Assembly (NCBI GenBank): GCA_024195265.1
Contig: JAJLRJ010000002.1
Coordinates: 21,288,570-21,352,569, forward strand
Length of the DNA stretch: 64,000 nt
Direction of reading: 5' to 3'
Source of the DNA: Dendrophyllia cribrosa
Taxonomy: Eukaryota; Cnidaria; Anthozoa; Scleractinia; Dendrophylliidae
Shown piece by piece: positions 1 through 14,300 of this stretch. Numbering within the stretch: the stretch's first letter is position 1; each line of letters begins with the position of its first letter. Both the position numbers and the translations under genes were made by a program. Under the pieces are notes generated by a model, which was not told the origin of the DNA, ran no database searches, and saw only the letters and a list, made by a program, of their open reading frames with translations.

Positions 1-560
1 CCGCACACATTTCATATTTATACTAAGTCCACAGCCACTCCGACCCACCGCCGAAATTTCGCGCTTGTTGTATTCTCCTGTGGTCGCAACTTCCAAAATA
101 TGCCGCGGTAGGTCGAGAAATTCATCCAGAGTCGAGTCCCAAAGCCACTTCGTTTCCAGGCGGCCATTTTTCCAGTTCAACGAGCAACGAGCCAAATTCG
201 TAAACGAAGTACAACACCTAACTCGCTTCATTGAGAAGTGGACTCTGAACTACCTCCAAGCTTAATGATGCTCATCAGGCAGCTACTAAAGATGAAAAAT
301 GGCTGTGAACTTACCAAAAATCGTAGATAATTCATATTGGACCCTTTATTGCAAATCAACCAAGCAAAATGAGATCGTCACAATGACGTTTCCAGTAAAC
401 TTGAGCCTTCAGTGTTTTAGAACAGCAGCACTTTCAATGGTAACTTTAAATATGGAGTCACGAAATCCTATAGGGCGTGTGAATGCAGAAAATCGCTAAA
501 AAACGTAAAAATTCTCAGGAGTGAATGGGTTAATGAATTAAATAAATAAATAATTTCATG

Positions 561-621
561 AAGGAAGGAAGGGAGGGAGGGAGGGAGGGAGGGAGGGAGG
601 GAGGGAGGGAGGGAGGGAGGG
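561..621. repeat. GGGA/GGAA microsatellite
   Basis: A run of AAGGAAGG passing into about a dozen GGGA units, directly visible. It abuts a copy of the MITE family that starts at about 622. Confidence 0.9.
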
Positions 622-830
622 ACACCGTCCTGGCTGATATAATCATGTTTTCATATTATGGCCAGCTTTCTTTATGATCTTGAAATACTGTAGGAAGAAA
701 GAATTGCCAAAAGTGACAAAAACAAAGAAATAACTAAAAAGATAAAATAACGACTAAAAGAGGGAAAATTCCATAAGAATGACAATCTTGATTTCTTGAC
801 TGCTTGTCAATTATTGCATTCATAAAGTTC
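622..830 (-). mobile_element. Partial copy of the TTAA/GRACACTGTCC MITE family
   Basis: The stretch starts gacaccgtcctggctgat and continues with a degraded form of the element end seen at 37442 and, reversed, at 46400-46540, including the blocks tatggccag, atcttgaaat and gccaaaagtg. The outermost bases are lost next to the microsatellite. The same end sequence, tandemly repeated, forms the satellite at 55761-64000. Confidence 0.6.
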
Positions 831-1098
831 TGCTGAGATGTTTTTAAATTTTATAGTACAATGTTATTAACAATAACAATTAAATAAAATTAAGTACATG
901 TACAGCTGTACTTGTAAGTATTGCTTGTGTTATATCTAATTTGTTATACATGCAGTTTAATTTTATCCTTTAATTAAACCTAGAAAAGAACAAAGTAAAA
1001 TCAGAATTGAACCAAGGATATAATTTATAATAAAACTATATTAATTTTAAAAATAAAGGCTTGCATATTTACCAATATGCAAGCCTTTCTCTATTATG

Positions 1099-2282
1099 CA
1101 GGGATTCTGACAGGGTGCGGGAAAAAATCCAAAATTGTGCGGGAGTTTTGGGGCAAATTGTGGGGGAAATAACTTCGATTGTGCGGGAAATTGTGCGGGA
1201 TTGCGCAATCCTGTGACCAACCAAATATTCAATCACCAGTGTTCTAGCCAGTCCAGAAAAATATGACAGGGAGGAAATTCTGCATAAATGAAAAATACAA
1301 ATGGATGTTTTACTTTGGGGCTTACATGTAAAATGTACCCAGCAATCGCCAATTTGCGGCTGTTTTTCTTCACCAAAGTTTATTTGTCTCAACAAAATCA
1401 CATTGCGTGACACGATGAACTCGATCGGGTAAAATCGAAATACCACCTCTAAATAAATGTTTCCGATCTGAGCGAGTTCCTTTCTGAAAAATCCGTACAT
1501 TTTATGTAGTGTGAATAATTTCCATTAAAGGTTCACACAATTTCTTCGAAAGTTTGCTGCAAAAACACAACCTCGAGATGAATGCAAATTGCGTGCTAAA
1601 TGTAATTTGATAGCATATTTGTTTTGCATTTTCCCGAATGAAAACGTCTTTCACTTGATTAAAAAAATCAAATCCAGTATTCTGATCAGAACTTAATGAT
1701 TTTCTCCTATCAATCCGAAGTTCCAGCACTTTATAAGTTTGTTTGTCGATTCGCAAACTTGATCAGTTCTTTGTGAAAATAATTCAGACAGAGTGACATT
1801 CATTTCGGCGCGACCGAGTACATTTCTTCGGTGTTTCTTCTTCAGTCCCAGTGGTCCCCGACATATTAAACTGAAAGAGGAAGCGAAAGCGCTCGAAAAA
1901 ATATCAACAGGCTGCTAAGAAAAACGACATAATGTCTGGAAAACGACAACTAAAAAGCTACGCGAAAAATTCTGTTGGAAGTCGGAAAGAAGTAAAACTG
2001 AGGACGGCGAAGAGAACGCCTTGTTGTTTTTATATCGATCCGCTCGAGCTGTTCGAGGAAAGCGAGGGATTTCTCGATTGTTTGGAAGGAAAATGGGCTG
2101 AAAATAGCCTAAAACGTTTCTTGAAATCTTGGTAATCAATAGAAATACCTGATTTAATTAAAATTTTAAGCAAATATTTCAGTATTGTGCGGGATTGTGC
2201 GGATTTTCAGGAATTGTGCAGAATTGTGCGGGTTTGACCGAATTGTGCGGTCCCGCATCCGCGCACCCTGTCAGAATCCCTG
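1099..2282. mobile_element. 1.2-kb TIR element with ATTATG target duplication
   Basis: The ends are inverted copies: cagggattctgacagggtgc at the left and its complement at the right. They are followed inward on both sides by GTGCGGG-rich subterminal repeats. The six bases ATTATG flank the element on both sides (1093-1098 and 2283-2288), as expected of a target-site duplication. No transposase is visible, so it is a non-autonomous element. It holds a 67-codon open frame (1932-2135) that ends at a possible splice donor; its origin is unknown. Confidence 0.75.
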
Positions 2283-2383
2283 ATTATGTAGTTACTTGTA
2301 ATATTAATAACATTCATAGCATTATTCTAATAATATTATTGTGTTACTGTTTTTCTTGTTAATTTGTATCATTTTTTATGCAG

Positions 2384-5300
2384 ATTATTAAGGATATGTG
2401 GATTTTCATAAAAGAGCTTGGAAATATGCTTCAAAAAACACAGACATCCTCTCAGGTCATGGCTGAGAAATTCAGGTAAATTCAGATCCATTCTAACTTT
2501 CTACTAAAGATATTAATTTTTAAAAGAAATAATAAAACTTAGATAATGTTTGTCATAGTCATTGGCACCACATTGATGTTGCCATTGCTGTGTTCATTAT
2601 TAATTTAACAGTGGTGCTGTCCATACTCTTTTCTAGTTCCTGGAAATATCTGGATTGTCAAAAGTACTCATCTTCCAGCAAAAATCACTACTGATGTGTA
2701 CTTTGTCAGATGGCCATGGGCTGGCTACTTTGCTTGTCAATCAGTTCTTTACAGTAGATGGCATCTAAAAGTGTATTTGGTTACTTTCCAAAGTCGGACG
2801 AACATGTATAATTTATTATCTTCAAACTTTTCTGACAACCCTGGATAATTGTTACACCTGGCTGTCTTGGTTAACAATGTGAAGAAGTTCCTGATTGCTG
2901 ATATTGTTTATTATTTTATTTCAGATTTTCACTTAATTTTCAAGTTGCATTTATAAGACAAGCCAAAAGTTTCTTGGAAAGAAGGTTAATGTTACAACAT
3001 TTTATAATGTATTTAACTTAACTTTTTAATATGTATGTGTATATGCTGTGCTTTGATTTTTAGTTTTCTCCCTTACAGTAAATCATTTTCATGATAATAA
3101 ATGCAAATAATTATGGGCAATCTAAACCAAGAACTGTCAATAAGGGCAGGGGGCTGGAGATTTCTCTGGCTATTTTGTGCCCCAGCTACGTGTACATGTA
3201 CATTGTACTTGTCAGGAAAAAAACAAAACATCGACATCACCAAAAACTAATTTTCCTCGACTACATTGACTTTCCCGCAAATTTGGAAAGTTAATGACAG
3301 CCCTGCAAATAAATATTGCTGAGTGTATTTTTACAATGCTCTGTCAGTAATAAATAATATAAAACACCCTTAAAACAAGTTCAGTGAAGTGTTCTTTTTC
3401 AGTTTCAACTCAAATGACATTCCCTCTTTTATCAGCTCATCATCATGATTTACTTGCTTTCTGCTCAAATGTTTATACTTTTTTCTTACCTTGCTTCTTT
3501 CATCAGATATTTAAAGTTTGTTCAGGACACTGTTTATGGCAATCTACATCAAGCAAAGTTAGGAGGTGTTCCAGGCACATTTCATTTGGTCAAGAGTTTT
3601 TTAAAGATTAAACTTCCACCTGTTGTGCAAGGATTAGAGGTACATGTATATGTACATACGCATTTTACATAGTGAAAAACTGCAACTGTTGGTTGCGGTT
3701 TGAACTTCAAAGTTTGCATTATAATTATTGAAAATCGCAATAATATCGGTGTCACAACTTACCATAACTTGATGTTATTTTTCTTTCATGTTTTTGTTCT
3801 AAACAGGATGGTGATATTGATGGAACACCTTTGTGGCCTTTAATTTACTATTGCCTCCGATGTGGAGACCCAAAGGCTGCTATGCAAGCAGTCAAGCATG
3901 TACCGTTAGTAGATTTACTGTTATGATATTGCTTGTGTATGTTGCAGTTAATTTTGTATTTCAGGTAATTTTTGTTTTTCCTTTGTTTCAAATTCATTAG
4001 CATTTATTACCATACCCAAAAACAATAGAAAAATAAAAATTACCTGAGATAAAAAATTAACTACAACATATACATGTAGTCTTGATATAGTCCTTGCCGC
4101 AGACCCCGAGGGGAGGGGGGGGGGTTTGGTTTACACCCCCAAAAAAGTCCAATGGCCCAGAATGTTACCCCCAAAAATTCCATTTGTTGTCTCTCTCTCT
4201 CTGTTACATTTACACTTTTTACCGACCCCAACAAAAAGTCCTCACTAAAATCTTGCACCCCAAAAAGTGACTACTCGAAATTTCTAAAAGTCCTCAGATC
4301 ACAAATTTCAAACCCCAAAAAGGTCTTTGCACTTCCCCATCACTATAATACCTGAGTACCCCCCTCCCCCTCGCCCTGGGCCATAGACATGACACCGCCT
4401 TAATAGACATGATACGCCTTAACATTTTTCTGAAATTTCTTTTGAACTAACATGAACTTTGTACAACAAAGTCATTCATACAGTAATACTTAATGATGAA
4501 AGAAGGTTTGAAATTAATATTGTTTTCTTTCAAAAGCATTTCTTATGCACTTGTTGCCAACCATGCAGCAATGTCTTTTCCTTTAGAATAATAATTATTT
4601 ATTTAACAGTTACACAGGGCTGTGCTCTACAGTGCCCAGAGGCCTCAGGCTTCTTACTTTTATCTTTGGGCGACTAGGAAAACTAACTTCTGCATAAAGC
4701 TTAACCCTGTCACTCCTGAGTTTTTCTACCCTTTTTTCCAAACTCGTGAGTAAAACCTTAATGGCCATGTATGATATACCATTTGAAAGGTCTTGATGAG
4801 TGCAGTTCTTATTTCATATCAAAATTTGGGAAGGAAATCATGGCTTTGACATAAACAGAAAATGTCAAAGTCAAAAAGTTCAGAAATCAATGCCTCAGTT
4901 TTCAGACATACAGTGCATGTGCATGTACATGTACTACAGGTAGGTATCCCCAAACTATGGCTTATTTTGCAGCTCTCAGTAAATAAAGTAACATGAGCTA
5001 TGTCTCACACTGCAAATGTGTAAAACAAAAAATTGTCAAAAGTTCCAGGGGTGGTCAACCATATCATAGATAATAGGGAGGTACTGTTTTATTCTGGAAA
5101 TGAACTGGCAAAATTTCATTGAAATAGACCAAATATTATTAAACAATTTTATGAACATTTTATGTCGGTTGACATGCATGTAAACAGGAGTGAAGGGGTT
5201 AAGTGCCGGGCACCCCAGATTTCATAGTCGGGAGCCTTTGGGCTCCCTGTGATTCTTTTAAGAGCACAGCCTTGTTACAGCACTGAATCAACACTACTAC

Positions 5301-8300
5301 ATTGTATTTTCCTCAACTTTGCAGGCAACATTTGGGAGAATTTAGAGACCTATTCGCTGAGTACATGAAAGAAAAGAGGTAAAATGTTCTACATGTATTT
5401 TCTAGCTGTGTGTTTTATTCCTCAAAAATTGAACACAATAATGAAGTCGCACTACCCAAATAATTATTATAACAAATAACTCTAATTGGCTTTAAAGAGC
5501 AAATAAATTATACCAAAAATTTGAATTTTTTTCTTTATCCATTTATATGAATCATTAAAAGAAACCATCTTCATGAAAACGTTTCTGAAATGGTCGCGTG
5601 CTTCAAGTGGTAGAATTGTTATTAAAGGATTGTGATGTTACTATTTACCACCAAATCCAGTGCTGAGCCAACCTTGTTCCCGGTGTACTCTCTCATCCTG
5701 GCAAATACTGTATTCTAGCTTGTATGTATTCTTAAAACTTTCACTGTTTTTGCATTAAAAATGGCCAAGGAGCTTGAACCTGGCATTTATAATGGTAGAA
5801 AACAAAATTAAAATAGAATTACCATTGTTGGTGCAGTTTATCACAGAATGAAGCACCATAGTTTTCCACAGAGTCACGTTCAACTTCAAACCTTGACCAT
5901 TTTGAGGTGGTCAACAGTGACATCACTACATGTAGAGCTTTGCGTTTCCGATAATTTTCTGTAAATTTTCCCGACTGCTCTATATTTATGAAGCCCAAAA
6001 AGTAGCACTTTTCAACTTCCAATATCTCTGTGATGCCAAGTCCAATTAGTTTCAAACTTCAGAAAATGTTTATTTGGTACTCGATCAACACATTGCACCA
6101 ATTTTGACTGAAAAAGAAATGTCAAATGCTTGGTTTATTTGACCTTTAATAAAGTAATTATAACTTTTAATGTCGGGTTGGATAATGTTTATTTTTGTGC
6201 AGTCTTTGTTGGTGGGTTTGGGAGTGAGGCACTAAGTACAGAGACTCTGAGAGGTACATCGTAGATGTATCAACCAGACACGGGTAAGGTAAAGTCTTCC
6301 CAAGTCAAATGGCCCACTGCACATCTGTCAAAGCTTAACCTTTGTTCAGTTTCTGCAGTGTGAAGTGACTGAGAGTATTACTACTCCCCACTAAATGGGA
6401 TGCTAATCCATTGCAAGGCTACACCCAGGCTTCACCTGGGTAGAGAGACAACATAGAGCAAAGTTTCTTGTCACAGAAACAACACAATGGCAGAAACCAT
6501 GACTTACGTAAACCACTCTTCAGGTTGAAAGTCTGACACACTAACCACAAGTCTACCGTGCCTCCACCATCAGACTTGGGTACAGTCAACTCCCACTATA
6601 ACGGACACCCTTGGGACCATGATTTGGTGTCCGCAATAGACTCAGTAATACAGTGTAGCTTGAGGAATTTTCAGTTGTTCTTTTCCATCAGGACTTAAAC
6701 TCTTGTCCGTAATAATTTAACCAGGTGTCCTTTATAGTAAGGTGTTCGCCGGGGGCGTGAGTTGACTGCATTACATGTACAGTATTCTGGGCTGTCTTTA
6801 GTAGCTGCAAACCGACTATTATGGCAGGTAACTGCAGTGAAGATTACCAGCTACTCGAAGTTTGAAAAAGACTAAAGTATTAGTATTTTCCTTGTGTGGC
6901 TGATAACCTCAAAACTTAACGACCTTGTGTATTTTATTAGCATAGAAATGGTAACATCCTTGACCTTTGCTATACATGTAATTTTGCACTTGGAATCTAG
7001 TGGTACAAGAGAAGTATGTCACTTTAGTGTTGTTTACTAGTTGAGCATTATTAATTAATTTTTTTCTTTTAGACTTAGTCCCAGCTCGGAAAGCAAGCTA
7101 CGACTTCAGTACAGACGATCTATCCGCACAAGTCAAGATCCCTTCAAGAGGTAACAAAAGCTGTCATTTGAAAGTTTTGTCGTGTTGAAGATTGGACCAA
7201 TTTTAAAACTGATTGAGATGCAAACCAACCCATTAAATTAAGGAGGCCCATAAGGGTTTCTTGCTTTCTGTAGTGTGTCCTTATAGTGAAATATTAAAAA
7301 AGTGACACAACCGATGATATGGACAACTTTTGGATATCTGTACAACGTGTTTATCAGGCAATAGTTTAAGGGTGCTAATGACATCATAGCCATTAGTAAT
7401 AACCATGGCAACAGTCCAGCTACATGTACGTGTACAATGTAGGTCTGAAAAGAGCCTCTAAAACTCAGTTTTCGCTAATACTGTATTATCCTAAAAATCT
7501 AATTCGGTGACACAACTAATTTTCTTTTCTTTTTGGCACTACATGTATGACAGAAACCTACAGTATCTAGTGGAAATCACGTTTTTTTTTTTCCAAAAAG
7601 GTTGTTGTCAGATAAGAAAAAAAATCCACTAGATAATTTTTTCTCAAACTTTTGTTTAAGATAGGAAATACTGAACACTGCGTGCATAAAATTATAGGAA
7701 GTCAGGATAGGTCACAGAACAAACTTTCAAGATAAAGAGGAATATTTTATGCACAATTTAATTTCTGTTTGCGCGATTTTACACAGAATTTTCATTTCCA
7801 GCGAACTGCGTGTGCTACATGTACGTTTTGATAGGAAGATCAGTTAATGTGTACGTCGATGCATGACGAGTGCACGTCCCGTGTGCATGCAGCTGAAAAC
7901 CCTTTCTAGTCTCCTTAATTTTAATTCACTTTGGTTCACAGGGCTGTGTATTGTTTGATTGGTCATTGTGATGTGCTGTCAGATTGTCATCAAGAAGTTG
8001 CCAACAAAACTGAAGATTACCTGTGGTTAAAGGTATAGGCTTGGACCAGAAACCCATAAGTGGGTTGAAACATGTAACGCGCATTCACAGCTTCCGAATA
8101 TTCATTTTTTGCTTAGTACCATATTTGGAAACCCCTCGGTCCCTCGAGATTGGAAGCAAGTTCTAGCGAATTGATTGGTTAACATTATTATCTTGATTTT
8201 CCAAATATGGCTGTAACAACTTCTTAACAAATTGAATAATCGGAAGCTTGTTTTGAAGCGTACAAGATACAGTTGCATGTTTCAACCCACTTATGGGTTT

Positions 8301-11300
8301 CTGCTTGGGCTCAATGATATACATGTTAATAATAAATTATTGTAACTCCTACACATAATAATAATATTTAATATTAAAATAAAGTTAATCATGATTATTT
8401 CCATGAGTACATGTACATGTAAGTCTGTAATACAAGTCCTTATAATTATGAAAGAACGAGGATTGACTCACTGTATTTTCAAAGTTATTATTTCTTAGTT
8501 TTTAGATACAGACACTAAGTAATGATCTGCATAAGAAGGAAAGTGCTGAATGGCAATGCACGATGGAATGTCAACTTTTTTCATTGTTACAATTAGTGAT
8601 CTCATTGGCCTAGACTCAAAAACTACTAAAAAGTTAAAGTTCAAGGTGCATTTTGTCTATTTTTTTTTAAGGTTTCAAGTACTTTGAGACCCAATCGCAC
8701 AACATGCAATTTTTAAAAGATATTGTATTTGGGGAACTTCACCAAATATTATTAAAGCAAAATTATTAGCTATTGTCTTCTGTTATTCTTATTGGTTAAG
8801 CACGATTATTTCCTAAAATTGATTAGATGCAAATTGATTTTCTTTATGAAATATAATTATGAACCATCAGCCCCTTCTCTTTTCTTGAAATCAAAGATAT
8901 TCTATGTGGGAAAGAGCCAATGCCTCAGAACAATGAAGTTTACGGTAGTTCTTATGTGGAGCATTACTAAAACTCTCTATGAAAACTGACCAGTATAATT
9001 ATTATTTTTATTGTTAAGCTTAATCAAGTGACTGATGAGGAAGAGGGTGTCCATGACAGCTTGACATTCCAGAGACTACAGACCATGTTGCTGGAACAGT
9101 TTGGTGAGGATTTTGCTCATTATTGACCATATTTCTAAACAACATGCAGTGTTTTTTTCTGATAAAAAAAGTTACCATTTGCGTGTTGTGATTTAATTTT
9201 TTCTTTGGTTTGAAAATCTTCATGCCAGTTCAATATTATTTATTTGCCTTTGTCTTAGAGACGTCTCAGAGACAAACGAAAAAAAATCAAACTGGTTTCA
9301 ATTGAAAATTTCACGCCAAAACATACATGTACATGAAGCTGCATGCTGGAGAGGGCAAATTTTATTCTTGATGGCCTAATGTATGCAGGGCTCAAAATTA
9401 AAAAAAAATTCTCAATCGCAATTTGCGAGTAATTCCTAAAATTTAGTCGCAAGTTCGAAAATTTTAGTCGCAAAAAAAAAATAACTACTACTACTGGAAC
9501 CGGAAATGAGAAACAAGAAATTTCTGAGAAAGTCTGAAAAAGTGCGCCCATGATACACTTCTTGGAAACCACGTTAATGAAGCATGAAATCGACGATTAA
9601 GTCACGCAACATTCAACGTGAATTTCGCAGGATGTTTCAGATAAAATTACAACTACCAGTTACAAGTAAGACACAAGACTGTTGAATATAATTCCTTTAT
9701 TAGCTAGGCCGTAAAACAGTCGCAAAAGCGAAATCTTTAGTCGCAAATGCGCCCAATATAGGCGCAATTTTTGAGCCCTGCTATGTTCCTGAGGAGTGAC
9801 ATCTGTAAACAAGTTTGCACCAGCCTATATATTATGTGTCAGTTAATATCTAACCTGGTGCTCCAATTGAAAGTGTGCGCAGAATAAGGCCCTAAGTGAC
9901 TTTTGATGTTACGACAAATTCTCCCTGTGTATCACAAGGAAATACAGGGCAATTTGGAATGAGAATCTAGCAGTTTATCAGATCAAGAAGTCACTTGGGG
10001 CTTTTTTCCAGGCACCCCTTCAATAATATTGATAAAGGTAAAGTCGCACTAAGCTACATGTACGTGTGGCCCACTCGGCCGGAGCTTAACTCAGTTTCTG
10101 TAGCATGAAGTAACTAGGAATATTACTACTCCCCCCTGGATGGGATGCTAGTCCATTGCACGGTTACCCTCAGTGTTTTGTTGATGGTGCCCATTATACA
10201 CCCGGTGGAGAGAGACAATGTGGAGCTAAGTTTCTTGTCTAAGGAAACAACATGACAGCAGAGATCAGGCCTTGAACCACTGACCTTTAGATCTGAAGTC
10301 CAGTGCTCTGAGAGCCAATTAATGGGGCGATATCACAGTGATATAGTGTATTTTAATAACCAAGTTTTGTTCCTCTTTCAAGAATTGGTATAGTTTTGAC
10401 CAAAAAAAGAAAATTAAAATTCTGTGACACTGCCTGTTTGAATTTGTTGCTACTACAGTAGGCATGTTATGTTTGTGTATTGTTTCCTTCAGGTGAAGCC
10501 CACTTTAATGCATACCAGAAGCCTCTGTTATACTTTCAAGTCTTGTTTCTGACAGGCCAGTTTGAAGCTGTAAGTCTACAGTACTTATGCTCAACCCCAC
10601 CTAAAAAAAATAAACTACATGTACCCTGTTAAAACATGTGCAACCAGCTTTTCATGTCCTGTTGTTGGTTTGTTAACAGGATTTCACTCTACTTACCATT
10701 ACTCTGTACAAATGGATTAATAAGTAAGAGATCACAATGCTGACCATCTTGTAAAATATTATTGCTAGTTATTTCCTGATTCTATTTTGAAGCCATACAT
10801 ATGGTAGATAAAACCACATTGGTGGTGAAAAATTGACAATAACTCTATTTCTATGCAAAAGTACAATGTACTCTTGGGCATGACACTTGAACTTGAAGAC
10901 ATCAAGAGCTTGTTAATTTTTGTGCATGTTTTTCTTTTAAAATAGAGTTTTGTTATTGCATAATTAGTTATTTATCATTTATTAGTCAATGCAGAAGTTA
11001 CTGGGTCCAAATCTAGGCAAACATTAATTTAAAGTACAGTACACTAATGAAGCTGTACCATGACCAGGCATACTTGTCCAATACATGGCTTCGATTTCTA
11101 GTGACTTATTCCAAGACACAATGATCTCATTATCAAATACTGGCTCTTTTGGCAGGCAATAGAATTCTTGTCTCGTGCTGAGACCTTCAGGAGCCACGCT
11201 GTTCATTTTGCCATTGCTCTCTTCAAGATGCAACTTCTTCTCTTGCCAGAGTCAATACAAGCCCAACTCTGTAAGTTTTTTTTGTACCCATATTTATACA

Positions 11301-14300
11301 GTAAGCACAGTGTATTTATTCCTAAGTACATGTAAGTACAGTGTATTAATTCCAGTGTATTTTTTAATTCCTATTTTTTTATAATTCTTTGATATTCATT
11401 TTCTAGCTGTGTATGCTAATCAGATGCTCCTGAATAAATATTCAACAAAATAAAAAAAAAATAAAATTAATAAATAAATAAATTATCACAAAACTGTTGC
11501 TGGTCACATATTTATTTAGGTCCACATTTTATTCATCATCACTGTTTTATTTCTTGTCCGTTTTAGTGACAACTGCAACAGAGTACCCAGCTCCTAGCAG
11601 ACTATTAAACTTTCCCCGCCTTATCATGTCCTACACTCGAAAATTTGAAGTTACAGATCCTCGCGAGGCTCTTCAGTATTTCTATTTGTTGAGGTGAATG
11701 ATAAATGTTACTGTATGCTTGATTCATTTTGAGCGCTTTTCAATTGAGTGTCAAAAGTTATTCAGTGATTGCTATGGTTTTGCATTTCTAAACTTTATGA
11801 TTGGCTAAATAATCTGGCACAACTTTCTTAACCAATCAGAACTAAAACCAAAACTCAGTGTGACTTGCTTACATGCACTTTCCGCAGATGCGCTTGGCAG
11901 AGGTTACATATACTTGCTTTGAATTCTGATTGGTTCATTGGATTGTCTGCATCTGTTGTGATTAGTCAAACCACTCTCTAATAATTTTATTACCTGTGTA
12001 TCGATGCCACAAACCATTCAAACATAGTAAAGTCACTCTTTCTCTGTTTTCATTAATTAATTATTATAATTGAAGGGCCGAGAGCATGTCCAGCCTATAT
12101 GACTTTTTAGGCCTTTTTTTATTTTTTCTCGCTCAGAATAGCTCAGAATAGCCTCATTTTATCGTACAACGAATAATATCACAAGCCCTTGTCGAATTTG
12201 CACTAACCCTAAGGAATTTGACCAATTTCACCTGAAAAAAGCAGAGTTCTGGCCCTCCAGTGCTTTGACGGTACATTCAGAGCGCAATTTCGAAGCCATT
12301 TGAAAGCAGTTTGGCCGTGAGAATATGCGACTGCAATACTTCTGACCAGTGCCAACAACTAAACGAAAATACCGTTATTTACGCACGCCTGGCTCGCTTA
12401 TCTATCGTGAGCTCACTACGGCAACACATCGCCTCTGTAGCGTGTGTGTAAGCCAACGTGTATGAGGCCCGTCCGGTGATTGAAAGACATCATTAAGTCC
12501 GGAAATCCTTGAGTCTCTAGCACTTCTCAAAGAAACGAGTCGTGTTTCTTGTCCTTCCTTGTGTCTGAAGCGCCATTTAGCGCTCGAGGTGAAAAACGGA
12601 CCTTGGTCGGGAAGACGAGCCGGCGGGAAAGTCTGGAATCACTTCGGATCAGAAAAGGGGCAGCGTTGAGAGTTGTGGGCCATTTCCCATCCCGTGCCGT
12701 GGTCGAAATGCTCGATATCCGAAGTGCTTTGAGACTTATAGTATTTTGCAAAAACTTTCGGGCGGGAACTCCATTTCGGTTTTGTTGTAGGATTTCCCGA
12801 CATGCTTTGCGACAGTGGTAGATGGGTCCGCTGTGCGTGGTCGGGTACTTGAAATACAGCTTTGGGCAGCTCGAAGTGAGTTGTTGCTGGCCGGCGGGAA
12901 GACGTTTCGCATTTGGAGTCTTTAATGCAACATTAAATTCGATCTAAAAGGATTTTGAAATCGAGATACGCGTTTTGATGCGTATCAAGCTTTAAGTAAT
13001 AAAACTTAGCCTGAGCTGAGCATGTGTTCCTCGGTGGTCTAGTGGTTTGGTCGGGGATTTCCGCGCGGACGGCTCCAGGTTCGAATCACGCTCGGCATCT
13101 TTTTTTTTTTTTTTTTATTTTATTTTATTTTTTCGAACTGGACATTATGAAAGTGATTTACTTTTTTTGCGTTCGTCAAAATTCCTTACGTTTAATTTAA
13201 AAAAAATATCGAACCGTGTCAGTGTGAAAACAGAAGCTTACCGCAATATTGCGTTACAATAGGAGCCTTTGATTGATTGATTTTTTTTTTTTGCATACGG
13301 TATTTCTCGAAAACGACGGAAAAAACAACAGAAAAAAATTAGGAACAATGTTTTGCAACTAATTTCTAGTTCACATGCCAAAATTGGACAAATCTGAGCA
13401 AGAAAAAATAAAAAAAGGCCTAAAAAGTCATATAGGCTGGACATGCTCTCGGCCCTTCAATTATAATTATTATTGAGATATCCTGTATTTAATTATTATA
13501 GATAGAAATCATGTAATGCGCGCTTGATCATTTCATGGAAAGCGCGCAATATAAGAATTCAATTATTATTATTATTATTAATTTTTATTATTATTATAAC
13601 ATAATTATAACTAATGCTTTTGAATTTTAGAGGAATGAAAGGGCCCCATGGTGATGACCTCTTTATGTCCTGTATCAGTGAACTGGTGTTAGAAACTAGA
13701 GAAGTAAGTTTACAACAGATAAATTTAAAGTACAGTCGAACCTGCTTAATACGGACATCAAAAGGACAGACTCGAGTGTCTGCATTATTAAGGTGTCCGT
13801 ATTTTGGAGGTTGGTATTGTATGAATTTTGGTATCTTTGGGACCAAGAGAACTGTCTGTACCAGTAGAGAGGTGTCTGTATTATAGAGGTAAGTATTGTA
13901 TGAATTTTGGTATCTTTGGGACCAAGAGAACTGTCTGTACCAGTATAGAGATGGTCGTATTATGGAGGTGTCTGTGTTATAGATGTGTCCTTAAGGAGAG
14001 GTTTGAATGTATACAATTACTTTGTAGGTGAGATTTGAGTGAATGATAAATTAATATTGGTCAATCAATACATCACTAATTTTTTTACCTTGGAGGGGAA
14101 GTGAAGGAAACAGTCAGGGAAAATAATAATTTACATGTAATTGGTTTCTGGTGTTATCAGTGTTCTGTTTTTCTATTAAACTATTCATTGAAGGAAAATC
14201 TCTGGCCCCTGGCCCTTATTGATGGCCCTGTATATTAATTCATTTGTTCATTTGATTATTTATATGATTAACCTTTTAACTCCCAAGAGTGCCAAACATC

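Larger units (their letters stand above)
1..1098. other. 5' flank or upstream NUP93 intron, no gene assigned
   Basis: No exon of NUP93 or of another recognisable protein could be identified here. Two 66-residue open frames (65-265 and 299-499) have no recognisable domain and no supporting splice context. The sequence near 480-533 ends in a motif (gagtgaatgggttaa) that resembles the right end of the TTAA-bounded repeat family at 4701-5202, so part of this stretch is probably repeat-derived. The missing N-terminal exons of NUP93 may lie further upstream. Confidence 0.4.

Noticed and set aside
65..499. Possible 5' exons of NUP93
   Set aside because: The two short frames do not resemble the coiled-coil N-terminus expected for Nup93 and lack convincing splice sites.
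12549..12821. 90-codon frame inside the 1.4-kb TIR element
   Set aside because: No recognisable domain. The region is GC-rich, which favours chance open frames, and a 74-codon antisense frame overlaps it.
13027..13098. Functional tRNA gene
   Set aside because: A and B boxes are present, but the acceptor and T stems do not pair, so I list it only as a tRNA-like relic.
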